Shown: piece by piece, positions 23,777 to 32,277 of the stretch
How the letters are laid out: each line of letters starts with the position of its first letter
Numbering within the stretch: position 1 is the first letter of the stretch
NCBI GenBank assembly: GCA_036824005.1
Contig: DAITBA010000031.1
Coordinates: 1-32,448, forward strand
Length of the DNA: 32,448 nt
Reading direction: 5' to 3'
From: DAITBA01 sp036824005
GTDB lineage: Bacteria > Pseudomonadota > Gammaproteobacteria > Burkholderiales > Rhodocyclaceae
The notes under the pieces: model-generated
Told to the model about the DNA's origin: nothing
Databases searched by the model: none
The model's input: only the letters and a program-made list of their open reading frames with translations
Made by a program: the position numbers and the translations under genes

Positions 23777-24388
23777 ATGAATATAGTCAGAATTCCCGCG
23801 CTGCTTCTCGCCGCCGCCCTTGCGCCGGCCGCCGCCCACGCCGACAGGAATTACCGCGGCGAGGCGATCGCCATGCTCAAGCGCGATTTTCAGGCAAAAG
23901 GCATCGCTACGGTCGACCGCCTGAGTGAGGACGCTGTGCAGGCCGTCTGCAACCGCAGCGGTAACAATCCGCCCAAGGACATCGCCCAGCGTCTGGAAAA
24001 GGATCAGTTGGACGCGATCCCGTTTCCGGCAGGCGGCAAGCTGATGGGCAACTGGAAGGAAGGCGAGAAGATCGCCCAGAGCGGCAGGGGCTTCACCTGG
24101 ACCGACAAGCCGGGCCTGCCGGTGGGCGGCAACTGCTACAACTGCCATCAGATCGCGCCCCAGGAAACGTCCTTCGGCACCCTCGGTCCGAGCCTTTATC
24201 AGTTCGGCAAGACGCGCGGCGCTGGACCGGATATGCAGAAGTATGTCTATGGCAAGATCTTCAACGCCAAGGCGTACAACCTGTGCTCCCAGATGCCTCG
24301 CTTCGGGCACGCTGGCGCACTGACGGAACAGCAGATGCGGGATCTCGTCGCCCTGTTGCTCGACCCCGAGTCATCGGTAAACAAGTGA
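23777..24388 (+). CDS. soxX: SoxX, c-type cytochrome
   Basis: Haem electron-accepting subunit of SoxAX. 203 residues with a signal peptide (cleavage after AHA, residue 22), haem motif CYNCH at 120-124 and the axial methionine M173 in SQMPRFGH. C58 and C170 may pair as a disulfide. The N-terminal 100 residues before the haem are longer than in the smallest SoxX proteins. AAGGAGG about nine bases upstream supports the start. The soxA-soxX-soxB order resembles the soxYZAXB type and not soxXYZAB. Confidence 0.97.
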   Translation: MNIVRIPALLLAAALAPAAAHADRNYRGEAIAMLKRDFQAKGIATVDRLSEDAVQAVCNRSGNNPPKDIAQRLEKDQLDAIPFPAGGKLMGNWKEGEKIAQSGRGFTWTDKPGLPVGGNCYNCHQIAPQETSFGTLGPSLYQFGKTRGAGPDMQKYVYGKIFNAKAYNLCSQMPRFGHAGALTEQQMRDLVALLLDPESSVNK

Positions 24389-24523
24389 AGCGCAAGAAGC
24401 ACGTGCGCGGTGTGTCGCCGACGGCGTCGGCACGGTATGCTTCTGGCGCGCCGCAACGCAGGCTCGCTGCCCAACCGCGCCCGGCACCTCTGTGGTCTCG
24501 GCACCGCGCATTTGTCACGCGCA

Positions 24524-26236
24524 ATGCATCGTAGAGAATTCCTCCAGATCCTTGCCGCCGCCTCAGCAGCGGGTTTCGCCCTCGATAGGCGCGAGCTGCT
24601 GGCGGCCGAGGGCAACGCCAGGCTTTACGAGCTGCCGCGCTTCGGCAACGTTTCGTTGCTGCACTTCACCGACTGCCACGCCCAACTGCTGCCGATCTAC
24701 TTTCGCGAGCCGCAGGTGAATATCGGCGTCGGTGCGGCGGCCGGCAAGCCGCCGCACCTGGTCGGCGAACACCTGCTCAAGGCCTTCGCCATCCAGCCGG
24801 GGACGGTGGACGCGCACGCCTTCACCTACCTCGATTTCGAGGCCGCCGCCAAAGCCTACGGCAAAGTCGGCGGCTTCGCCCATCTTGCGACGCTGGTCAA
24901 GCGCCTGCGTGGCGAGCGCCCGGGTGCTCTCCTCCTCGACGGCGGCGACACCTGGCAGGGTTCGGCGACGTCCCTTTGGACCAAGGGACAGGACATGGTG
25001 GACGCCTGCAAACTGCTCGGCGTCGATGTCATGACCGGCCACTGGGAGTTCACCCTAGGCGCCGAGCGCGTCAAGGAGATCGTGGACAAGGACTTCAAGG
25101 GCAGAACCGACTTCCTCGCCCAGAACGTCAAGACCAACGACTTCAACGATCCGGTGTTCAGCGCCTACACGCTACGGCAGATCAACGGTGTGCCGGTGGC
25201 CATCGTCGGCCAAGCTTTTCCGTACACGCCCATCGCTAATCCGCGCTACATGGTGCCGGAGTGGAGCTTCGGCATCCGCGACGACGAGATGCAGAAGGCG
25301 GTCGACGAAGCGCGGGCCAAAGGCGCGCAGGTGGTGATCGTGCTGTCCCACAACGGTATGGACGTCGATCTGAAAATGGCGAGCCGCGTCACCGGCGTCG
25401 ATGCCATTCTCGGCGGCCACACCCACGACGGCGTGCCGGCCCCTTCGATCGTGAAGAACGCTGGTGGTCAGACGCTGGTGATCAATTCCGGTTCGAACGG
25501 CAAATTCCTCTCGGTGCTCGATCTGGAGGTGAAAGGCGGGAAGGTGCAGGGTTTCCGCTACAAGCTGCTGCCGGTGTTTTCCAACCTGCTGCCGGCGGAC
25601 GCGGAGATGGACGCGCTGATCAGGAAGATCCGCGCGCCCCACGAACAGAAGCTCGCGGAAAAGCTGGCCGTGTCCGAAGCTCTGCTCTACCGCCGCGGCA
25701 ACTTCAACGGCACCTGGGATCAATTGATTCTCGATGCCATGCTCGATGTCAAGGGCGCCCAGATCGCGTTCTCCCCCGGCTTTCGCTGGGGCACCTCGAT
25801 CCTGCCCGGTCAGGCGATCACCTTCGAGCATGTCATGGACCAGACGGCGATCACCTACCCCTACTCGACGCTCACGCAAATGAGCGGCGAGACGATCAAG
25901 ACCATCCTCGAGGATGTCTGCGACAACCTGTTCAACCCCGATCCCTACTACCAGCAGGGCGGTGACATGGTGCGCGTCGGCGGCATGACCTACACCTGCG
26001 ATCCCGCCGCAAAAATGGGTTCGCGCATCCGAGACATGCGCCTCGACGGCAAGCCCATCGAGGCGACCCGGACCTACAAGGTGGCCGGCTGGGCGCCGGT
26101 GGCCGAAGGCGCGTCGGGTGAGCCAATCTGGGACGTGGTGGCGAAGTGGCTGCGCGACAAGAAGGTGGTTGCCCCGCGCAAGCTCAACCTGCCCAAGCTC
26201 ATCGGCGTCGAGGGCAATGCCGGTATCGCCGGATAG
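24524..26236 (+). CDS. soxB: SoxB, dimanganese sulfate thiohydrolase
   Basis: Releases sulfate from the SoxY-bound thiosulfonate in the periplasm. 570 residues. The N-terminus HRREFLQILAAASAAGFAL is a Tat signal. The 5'-nucleotidase-like metallophosphoesterase core has FTDCHAQLLP (D50, H52), LLLDGGDTWQGS, VVIVLSHNGMDVD and ILGGHTHDGVP as metal-binding blocks, and SGSNGKFLSVLDL after them. The frame is open for 38 more codons upstream, but the Tat signal fixes the ATG at 24524. The ribosome site is weak. It lies 135 bases after soxX, a wider gap than elsewhere in the operon. No soxCD follows. Confidence 0.97.
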   Translation: MHRREFLQILAAASAAGFALDRRELLAAEGNARLYELPRFGNVSLLHFTDCHAQLLPIYFREPQVNIGVGAAAGKPPHLVGEHLLKAFAIQPGTVDAHAFTYLDFEAAAKAYGKVGGFAHLATLVKRLRGERPGALLLDGGDTWQGSATSLWTKGQDMVDACKLLGVDVMTGHWEFTLGAERVKEIVDKDFKGRTDFLAQNVKTNDFNDPVFSAYTLRQINGVPVAIVGQAFPYTPIANPRYMVPEWSFGIRDDEMQKAVDEARAKGAQVVIVLSHNGMDVDLKMASRVTGVDAILGGHTHDGVPAPSIVKNAGGQTLVINSGSNGKFLSVLDLEVKGGKVQGFRYKLLPVFSNLLPADAEMDALIRKIRAPHEQKLAEKLAVSEALLYRRGNFNGTWDQLILDAMLDVKGAQIAFSPGFRWGTSILPGQAITFEHVMDQTAITYPYSTLTQMSGETIKTILEDVCDNLFNPDPYYQQGGDMVRVGGMTYTCDPAAKMGSRIRDMRLDGKPIEATRTYKVAGWAPVAEGASGEPIWDVVAKWLRDKKVVAPRKLNLPKLIGVEGNAGIAG

Positions 26237-26322
26237 GCGCGACCGCTTCCTGGCTTTTTCCGTCTCCCGTCGAGGAACCTCCGCCAGGCTGGCAGCGTCT
26301 GAGCTTTGATGCCGCTTTCGTC

Positions 26323-26364
26323 ATCCCGAAACATTCACTTACCACTTCTGCGAATCCCGAAACA
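26323..26364. repeat. Direct repeat ATCCCGAAACA upstream of the macA-like gene
   Basis: ATCCCGAAACA occurs at 26323-26333 and exactly again at 26354-26364, 31 bases (about three helical turns) apart, in the 199-base gap before the macA-like gene. A TATCAT hexamer lies at 26385-26390. The arrangement suits a paired operator or activator site for the macAB-like operon. Confidence 0.4.
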
Positions 26365-26435
26365 GGCCGGCCGGCAATTCACGCTATCATTGTCGCCGCT
26401 TCGACGGGTGTTTCCTGTCGTATAACCAAGAACGT

Positions 26436-27983
26436 ATGCGAACCTCTGCTTCCACGCGATGGCTTGTAGTCGCGTTACTGTTGCTCGCCTTGGGCGGCGG
26501 CACCTGGTGGTGGGTGGCACGCGCCAACGGCAATGCCACAGGCAAGTACAAGACGGTCCGGGTCGAACGCGGCCCGCTTACCGCTGCCGTGGCCGCCAGC
26601 GGTACGCTCAACGCGGTCACCACCGTCCAGGTTGGCTCGCAGATCTCGGGGCAGATCAGGGAAATCCACGCCGACTTCAACACGCCGGTGAAGAAGGGCC
26701 AGGTCATCGCGCGCATCGATCCGGCCACGCTCGAATTGCGCGTGAACCAGTCGCGCGCCGATCTCGAGGCAGCACGCAGCGCCGTGCAAGTGTCGCTGAG
26801 CACGCTCAAGGCCCAGGAAGCGGAGCTTTCGCGCGTCAATGTGACGCTTGCCGATACCCAGCGTGACTACGAACGCAAGCAGTCGCTGCTGGAGCGCAAT
26901 TTCATTTCGCCGGCCGAGCGCGACAAGGCCAAAGCGCTTTATGACGCAGCGGTCGAGCAGGTGCGCGGCGTCGAAGCGCAGATCGGGGTGGCGCGCGCCC
27001 AGGTGGGCAGCGCCGAGGCCCAGGTCAAGCAGCGCGAGGCCACGCTGCGCCAGATGGAAGTGGATCTGGAGCGCACTTACATTCGTGCTCCGGTCGATGG
27101 CGTCGTCATTTCGCGCAACGTCGACGCCGGCCAGACGGTCGCCGCCAGCCTGCAGGCGCCGGTGTTGTTCACCATCGCCCAGGATCTGCGCAGCATGCAG
27201 GTGGAGGCGGCTATCGACGAGGCCGATGTGGGCAAGCTGCGCGAGGGCCAGCGCGCTACGTTCACGGTCGATGCTTTCTCCGGGCGCGGATTCTCCGGCA
27301 CGATCACCCAGATACGTAAGGCGCCGCAGAATCTGCAGAATGTCGTCACCTATACCGTCATCATCACCGCGGCTAACCCCGATTTGGCGCTGCTGCCGGG
27401 CATGACGGCGAACGTCCGGGTGGTCGTGGACCAGCGAGAGAGCGCACTGAAGGTGGCTAACGCGGCGCTGCGCTACCGGCCGTCCGGGGCAGGCGAGGTA
27501 CGCACCGAGCCTGCCTCTGCCAACTCTCCCGCTGGCAGCGGCGGCACCCAGGCGCTGCAGGCGAGAATCATGAGCGAGCTCAAGCTGGACGAAGCGCAAA
27601 AGGCCAAGGTGGAACAGGCCTTCGCCGACATGCGCCGCAAGATGGGCGAACTGCGCGAGATGAACGACGAGTCCGGCCGCCGCCAACAGGCCGAGCGAAA
27701 CCGTGCCGAGTTACGCAGCCGGGTCAGCGCCCTGCTGTCCCAGGATCAGCTCGTCGTCTTCGAGCGCATTCTGGCGGAGCAAGGCGGACGCGCTACCACG
27801 GGCCGACTATGGGTCGTGGGTGAGGACAGCAGACCGAAGGCGCTGGAGGTTCGCCTGGGACTGAACGACGGCTCCAGCACAGAAATCCTTGCCGGTGACG
27901 TCAATGAAGGTGACGAAGTCATTACCGGCAGCCTGGAGCAGCCCAAGCGTAGCGCAACCCCGGGCGGGCTGCGCATGTTTTGA
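26436..27983 (+). CDS. MacA-like periplasmic adaptor with helical insertion
   Basis: Membrane-anchored adaptor (515 residues) for the MacB-type transporter encoded next. One N-terminal membrane helix is at 9-28. Lipoyl halves are near 62-95 (VGSQISGQIREIHADFNTPVKKGQ, in parts) and 212-240 (RTYIRAPVDGVVISRNVDAG), with a long coiled coil between (105-210), then a barrel (250-340). The unusual part is about 350-455: a Ser/Gly linker and a charged helical segment (LKLDEAQKAKVEQAFADMRRK ... ALLSQDQLVVFERIL) that resembles the Spy/CpxP LTxxQ type, before the final barrel-proximal domain resumes. MacA normally has about 370-390 residues. Start ATG chosen at the membrane helix; ribosome site weak. 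Confidence 0.9.
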   Translation: MRTSASTRWLVVALLLLALGGGTWWWVARANGNATGKYKTVRVERGPLTAAVAASGTLNAVTTVQVGSQISGQIREIHADFNTPVKKGQVIARIDPATLELRVNQSRADLEAARSAVQVSLSTLKAQEAELSRVNVTLADTQRDYERKQSLLERNFISPAERDKAKALYDAAVEQVRGVEAQIGVARAQVGSAEAQVKQREATLRQMEVDLERTYIRAPVDGVVISRNVDAGQTVAASLQAPVLFTIAQDLRSMQVEAAIDEADVGKLREGQRATFTVDAFSGRGFSGTITQIRKAPQNLQNVVTYTVIITAANPDLALLPGMTANVRVVVDQRESALKVANAALRYRPSGAGEVRTEPASANSPAGSGGTQALQARIMSELKLDEAQKAKVEQAFADMRRKMGELREMNDESGRRQQAERNRAELRSRVSALLSQDQLVVFERILAEQGGRATTGRLWVVGEDSRPKALEVRLGLNDGSSTEILAGDVNEGDEVITGSLEQPKRSATPGGLRMF

Positions 27984-27988
27984 CCGTC

Positions 27989-28732
27989 ATGACCGCACCC
28001 CTCATCCGCGCCCGTGATCTGACCAAAATCTACCGCGTCGGCGAGCAGGAAGTGCCGGCGCTGCGCGGTGTATGCGTGGACATCGCTGCCGGCGAATTCG
28101 TCGCGGTGATGGGCCCTTCGGGTTCGGGCAAGTCCACTTTCATGAACCTGCTGGGCTGCCTCGATGCGCCGACCAGCGGCGAATACGAATTGCATGGCCA
28201 GCCGGTGGCCCATCTCGGCGGCGACGAACTCGCCCGCGTGCGCAACCGTTCCATCGGATTCGTCTTTCAGAACTTCAATCTGCTGCCGCGCACCAGTGCC
28301 CTGGAGAACGTCGAGGTGCCCATGCTTTACGCCGGCGTAGCGGCTCAGGAGCGCAAGCAGCGGGCGCGTGCCGCGCTGGAGCAGGTGGGGCTGGCGGATC
28401 GCGGCCATCATCAGCCGTCCCAACTCTCCGGCGGCCAGCAGCAGCGGGTCGCCATCGCCCGGGCGCTGGTGAACCAACCATTACTCATCCTCGCCGACGA
28501 GCCCACCGGCGCGCTGGACTCGCGCACCAGCGTCGAGATCATGGCGCTGTTCCAGCAGCTCAATCGCGGTGGCATGACCGTCATCGTCGTCACTCACGAG
28601 GCGGACATCGCCCGATTCGCCCAGCGTCTGCTGCGCTTTCGCGACGGCAGGCTGGTCGATGACGAGCGCATGGCCGCGCCCGCGGATGCCGCCGCCATGC
28701 TCCAGCGCGAGTCCGCGTCCGTCCTCGCATGA
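27989..28732 (+). CDS. MacB-type ABC transporter ATPase
   Basis: ATP-binding subunit (247 residues) of a MacB/LolD-family mechanotransmission ABC system. Walker A GPSGSGKS at about 42-49, Q-loop in FVFQNFNLLP, signature LSGGQQQR at about 146-153, Walker B LLILADEPTGALDS and switch His in VIVVTHE. The frame is open to a TTG at 27980 that overlaps the upstream stop; the ATG at 27989 was chosen, with no strong ribosome site for either. The TGA overlaps the permease ATG by four bases. In E. coli MacB the ATPase and permease are one protein; here they are split, as in many homologues. Confidence 0.95.
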   Translation: MTAPLIRARDLTKIYRVGEQEVPALRGVCVDIAAGEFVAVMGPSGSGKSTFMNLLGCLDAPTSGEYELHGQPVAHLGGDELARVRNRSIGFVFQNFNLLPRTSALENVEVPMLYAGVAAQERKQRARAALEQVGLADRGHHQPSQLSGGQQQRVAIARALVNQPLLILADEPTGALDSRTSVEIMALFQQLNRGGMTVIVVTHEADIARFAQRLLRFRDGRLVDDERMAAPADAAAMLQRESASVLA

Positions 28733-29958
28733 ATCTCCTCGCCACCCTGCGCGTGGCGTTGCTGGCGCTGCAGGTGAACAAGATGCGCAGCGCCCTGACC
28801 ATGCTCGGCATCATCATCGGCGTCGCGGCAGTGATCGTCATGATCGCGGTCGGCAGCGGCGCCCAGGCACGCGTCGAGGAGCAAATTCGCTCCCTGGGCT
28901 CCAACACCATGATGCTCATTTCGGGCAGTGTCTCGGCCGGCGGCGTGCGCCTGGGCCTCGGCTCCAGCTTCACCATCAGCGAGGACGATGCCGCCGCCAT
29001 CACCCGCGAAATTCCGGAAGTGCGCACCGCGCCGGCGTTGCGCGGGTCGGCGCAAGCGGTGTGGGGAAACGCCAACTGGTCCACCGTCGTCTTTGGCGTC
29101 ACACCCGATTACGTCGAAGTGCGCGACTGGCCGCTGGTGGCCGGCCGCAATCTCGATGCCAGCGACATCTCTGGCGCGACCAAGGTGGCATTGATCGGCC
29201 AGACGGTCGCGCGCGAGCTGTTCGGCGACACCGACGCGATGGATCAGGTCATCCGCATCAAGCGCGTGCCCTTCACCATCGTCGGTGTGCTGGAGAAAAA
29301 GGGGCAGAGCCTCATGGGCAGCGACCTCGATGATCTCGTCCTGGTGCCGATCACGAGCGCCCGCAAACGCGTACTCGGCGGCAACATCGCCAAGCAGCGG
29401 TCGGTCGGCACCATCTGGCTCAAGGTTGAGGAAGGCTACGATCTCAAGCAGGCGGAGAACGATGTGAAGTCACTTGTCCGTCAACGCCACCGCCTGCAGC
29501 AAGGCCAGGACGACGACTTCTCGTTGCGCAATCTGACGGAAGTGGCGGCGGCGCAGGAAGCCTCCTCGCGCGTGCTGGCGCTGCTCCTAGCCGCAGTCGC
29601 CTCGGTGTCGCTCATCGTCGGCGGCATCGGCATCATGAACATCATGCTCGTTTCCGTCACCGAACGCACGCGCGAGATCGGCCTGCGCATGGCGGTGGGC
29701 GCGCGCAGCGGCGACATCCTGCGCCAGTTCGTCATCGAGGCAGTGACGTTGTCCCTCGTGGGCGGCACCATCGGCGTCCTGCTGGGCGCGGCCGCCTCCT
29801 TCGCCGTCGGCCATTTCGCCGGGTGGCGCATCGAACTCAGTGCCGATGCCATCGTACTGGCTTTCGGCTTCTCTGCGCTCGTCGGCATCGTGTTTGGGCT
29901 CTATCCCGCGCACAAGGCGGCCCGGCTGGCGCCGGTGGAGGCGCTGCGCTACGAGTAA
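28729..29958 (+). CDS. MacB-type ABC transporter permease (FtsX family)
   Basis: Permease subunit of 409 residues with the MacB/FtsX layout: one helix near 19-42 (MRSALTMLGIIIGVAAVIVMIAVGSGA, in parts), a large periplasmic domain (about 45-280), and three C-terminal helices (about 285-395) including GGIGIMNIMLVSVTERTREIGLRMAVGA, the diagnostic FtsX block. It ends with the typical ARLAPVEALRYE. It overlaps the ATPase gene by four bases. With the MacA-like protein and an outer-membrane TolC encoded elsewhere it should export a periplasmic substrate, perhaps a peptide, lipid or siderophore; nothing in the sequence identifies it. Confidence 0.95.
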   Translation: MNLLATLRVALLALQVNKMRSALTMLGIIIGVAAVIVMIAVGSGAQARVEEQIRSLGSNTMMLISGSVSAGGVRLGLGSSFTISEDDAAAITREIPEVRTAPALRGSAQAVWGNANWSTVVFGVTPDYVEVRDWPLVAGRNLDASDISGATKVALIGQTVARELFGDTDAMDQVIRIKRVPFTIVGVLEKKGQSLMGSDLDDLVLVPITSARKRVLGGNIAKQRSVGTIWLKVEEGYDLKQAENDVKSLVRQRHRLQQGQDDDFSLRNLTEVAAAQEASSRVLALLLAAVASVSLIVGGIGIMNIMLVSVTERTREIGLRMAVGARSGDILRQFVIEAVTLSLVGGTIGVLLGAAASFAVGHFAGWRIELSADAIVLAFGFSALVGIVFGLYPAHKAARLAPVEALRYE

Positions 29959-30012
29959 CGCGGCCGACCGGGCAACTGCGCTGTAACAATCGGCGCCGCG
30001 AAATCTGCGACA

Positions 30013-31554
30013 ATGCTGGCCCCAATACCCCCAGCAGGCGCCGTGTCCCTGGAAATCGAACTGAAGCTCGCGCTGCCCGAGGCAGCGCAGCGCGCGTTTC
30101 TGCGCCACGCGATTGTGCGCGCGGCCGCAGCCGCGCCCACCCACAAGTTGCACAACATCTACTTCGACACCCCCGATCTTGAACTCTACCGGCATGGCAT
30201 CGCCGTGCGCCTGCGCCGGCAGGGGCGACAGTGGCTGCAGACGGTGAAGTGCGAAGGTGTCGTCGCCGGCGGGCTGAGTACGCGTCCCGAGTGGGAGCAG
30301 CCGTACGTCGGTGACGCGTTCGATTTCTCGCTCGTCGAAGATGGTACGGTGCGCAGGCGGCTCGAACGAACCCAGCACCAGGGACGGCTTGGCCCGGTAT
30401 TCGAGACGACGTTCGCGCGACGATCTTGGTACATTCCCTCCTCGGGGCCGAATACCCTGACCATGGTCCTGGACCGGGGCACGATCGAAGCCGCCGACCG
30501 CAGCGAGCCGATCTCGGAGATCGAGATCGAAGTGGAGGGAGCGGACACCACTGCCCTGTTCAACACCGCCCTGGCGTTGGCGGCCGATCTCCCGCTGAAG
30601 CCGGGAGCGTTGTCCAAAGCCCAGCGCGGCTATGCGCTCTACCGCGGCGACGAGCCGGCGCCGGTATTCGCCAAGGGCTCGTGCCTCGACAAACGGTTCA
30701 GCCCGGCACAGGCTTTCCGAGCCGTGGCCCTGCAATGCATCGAGCATTGCCAGGGCAACGAGCACGGCGCGCTCACGAGCGACGACCCGGAATTCATCCA
30801 TCAGATGCGGGTGGCATTGCGCCGACTGCGCTCCGCGATGCGCCTGTTCCGCCCGGCCCTGCCGCCCGACTTCGTCCCGATGTTCGCGCCGCAATTGAGG
30901 CGCCTGGCTGGCGCGCTAGGCGCGGCGCGCGACTGGGATGTCGTGATCGACGAATTGCTGGCACCGATTCGAGCCGCTTTCCCAGGGGATGCGCGACTCA
31001 TGCAACTCGTCGACGCAGCGGAGCGCCAGCGCCGGTCAGCTCGGAAAGAAGCGCTGAAAGCCTTGCAGGCACCGGCGTATGGCCGGCTGCTGCTGGAGCT
31101 GATCGCCGCGCTGCATGCACCGGCGTTCGACGTCGCGGACACTGCTCTGGATCTGCGCCGCTTCGCCGCACGCCGACTGCGCAAGCTGCGCCGCCGCACC
31201 GCCGCTTTAGCACAGGCCGCGCTCGATCTGGACGTCGATTCCTTGCACGCGCTGCGCGTGGGCGTGAAGCGCTTGCGCTATGCTACGGAGTTCTTCTCGC
31301 CGTTGCGTAGGCGCGCGGCCACCAGACAGGAGATCGCAACCCTGGCGAAACTACAAACCCGCCTCGGACGCGTCAACGACTTCGCCAATGCGCGCCGCCT
31401 GCTCACCGAATGCGCCGGCGAGGATGCCGCGGCGCGGGAGGTGCTGGCGCTCGTCGCCGGCTGGTATGGCCCGCGCCTGGAGGCGCTTTTTGCCGAGTTG
31501 CCGAAAAGGATTTCGGCTCTGGCCCGGATTGAGCGAGGAAGGCGTACGACCTGA
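30013..31554 (+). CDS. CYTH-CHAD domain protein
   Basis: 513-residue soluble protein. The N-terminal CYTH domain (about 12-212) has the EIELK signature (E14, E16, K18) and further charged tunnel strands (VRLRRQGRQWLQTVK, SEIEIEVEG), as in inorganic triphosphatases. The C-terminal CHAD domain (about 225-505) is helical with conserved histidines in HQMRVALRRLRSAM (H263) and HALRVGVKRLRYA (H412), the family's polyphosphate-binding pattern. Expected role: hydrolysis or binding of triphosphate or polyphosphate. The ATG at 30013 has no ribosome site; a GTG at 30043 (VSLEIELKL) is an equally plausible start. It is followed by sixA on the same strand, a common pairing. Confidence 0.92.
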   Translation: MLAPIPPAGAVSLEIELKLALPEAAQRAFLRHAIVRAAAAAPTHKLHNIYFDTPDLELYRHGIAVRLRRQGRQWLQTVKCEGVVAGGLSTRPEWEQPYVGDAFDFSLVEDGTVRRRLERTQHQGRLGPVFETTFARRSWYIPSSGPNTLTMVLDRGTIEAADRSEPISEIEIEVEGADTTALFNTALALAADLPLKPGALSKAQRGYALYRGDEPAPVFAKGSCLDKRFSPAQAFRAVALQCIEHCQGNEHGALTSDDPEFIHQMRVALRRLRSAMRLFRPALPPDFVPMFAPQLRRLAGALGAARDWDVVIDELLAPIRAAFPGDARLMQLVDAAERQRRSARKEALKALQAPAYGRLLLELIAALHAPAFDVADTALDLRRFAARRLRKLRRRTAALAQAALDLDVDSLHALRVGVKRLRYATEFFSPLRRRAATRQEIATLAKLQTRLGRVNDFANARRLLTECAGEDAAAREVLALVAGWYGPRLEALFAELPKRISALARIERGRRTT

Positions 31555-31606
31555 TGCAGCGGCGGCCGGAATCCTCGCCGCCTCGGCCAATGACCTGGAG
31601 CATGCC

Positions 31607-32071
31607 ATGGACCTGCTGCTGTGGCGCCATGCGGAAGCGGAGGACGGTTTCCCCGACGCCGGGCGTAAACTCACTCCCCGTGGTATCAAGCAGGCGAAAC
31701 GAGTGGCCCGCTGGCTGCGCAAGCGCCTGCCCGATGATGTGCGCATCATCGTCAGCCCTACAGCGCGGACTCGGCAGACCGCCGAGGCGCTCGACCTGCC
31801 GTTCGAGCACAGCAGCGCGGTGGGCACCGGAGCCGACACGGAGCAACTCCTCGCCGCAGTCGGCTGGCCCGATGGCAACGGTCATCCGAACAACACCGTG
31901 CTCGTCGTCGGCCATCAGCCCACCCTCGGCGAAGTTGCGGCCCTGCTGCTCGCCGGCCGGGTGGCGGACTGGACGATCAAGAAGGGAGCGGTGTGGTGGT
32001 TCGGTAGCCGGGTGCGTGGTGGCGACGCGGAAACAGTGCTGCGGGCAGTGATCGGAACGGATCTGGCCTGA
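31607..32071 (+). CDS. sixA: SixA-like phosphohistidine phosphatase
   Basis: 154-residue histidine phosphatase. The N-terminal WRHAEAE motif (R7, H8) carries the catalytic histidine, IIVSPTARTRQTAEAL follows, and VVGHQPTLGEVAALLL holds the second catalytic histidine. In E. coli SixA removes phosphate from histidine residues of phospho-relay or PTS proteins. The frame is open far upstream, overlapping the CYTH-CHAD gene, but the motif begins at this ATG, which has GGAG six bases upstream. It lies 52 bases after the CYTH-CHAD gene. Confidence 0.93.
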   Translation: MDLLLWRHAEAEDGFPDAGRKLTPRGIKQAKRVARWLRKRLPDDVRIIVSPTARTRQTAEALDLPFEHSSAVGTGADTEQLLAAVGWPDGNGHPNNTVLVVGHQPTLGEVAALLLAGRVADWTIKKGAVWWFGSRVRGGDAETVLRAVIGTDLA

Positions 32072-32078
32072 CCGGGTG

Positions 32079-32100
32079 CGCCATTGCGCGCTCAATGGCG
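32079..32100 (+). terminator. Probable terminator after sixA
   Basis: CGCCATTG (32079-32086) and CAATGGCG (32093-32100) form a perfect 8-bp stem with a 6-base loop, beginning 7 bases after the sixA stop. A short T-run (ATTTTC) appears a few bases further on, not directly adjacent. Confidence 0.5.
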
Positions 32101-32158
32101 GTATCCGTCGCATTTTCTCGTTGGCGGATATCTCGATACGCGTGGGCGCCGGCCCCAT

Positions 32159-32211
32159 GTAGGAGCGCCCCACGAGCGCGAGCGCCGATCGCGGGCATGG
32201 CCCGCTCCTAC
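32159..32211. repeat. GTAGGAGCG-type dyad repeat, copy 1
   Basis: Starts with GTAGGAGCGCCCCACGAGCG and ends with GGCCCGCTCCTAC, so its ends are inverted complements. Its layout is that of dispersed REP-like elements with GTAGGAGCG heads. It lies in the 377-base gene-free stretch that ends the window (32072-32448). Confidence 0.7.
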
Positions 32212-32223
32212 CCGGCCCCCCGT

Positions 32224-32277
32224 GTAGGAGCGCCCCCACGGGCGCGACCATCGATCGTGGGCATGACGGGCTCCTAG
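32224..32277. repeat. GTAGGAGCG-type dyad repeat, copy 2
   Basis: Second copy in the same orientation, 65 bases after the first, starting GTAGGAGCGCCCCCACGGGC and ending GACGGGCTCCTAG. It differs from copy 1 by several substitutions and has a damaged right end. Confidence 0.7.

Noticed and set aside
22961..24310. 449-codon minus-strand frame opposite soxA-soxX
   Set aside because: Shadow of two clear cytochrome genes with haem motifs on the plus strand.
24417..24431. GCCGAC/GTCGGC hairpin between soxX and soxB as a terminator
   Set aside because: Stem of 6 bp with a 3-base loop and no T-run, and soxB must still be transcribed; not enough to call.
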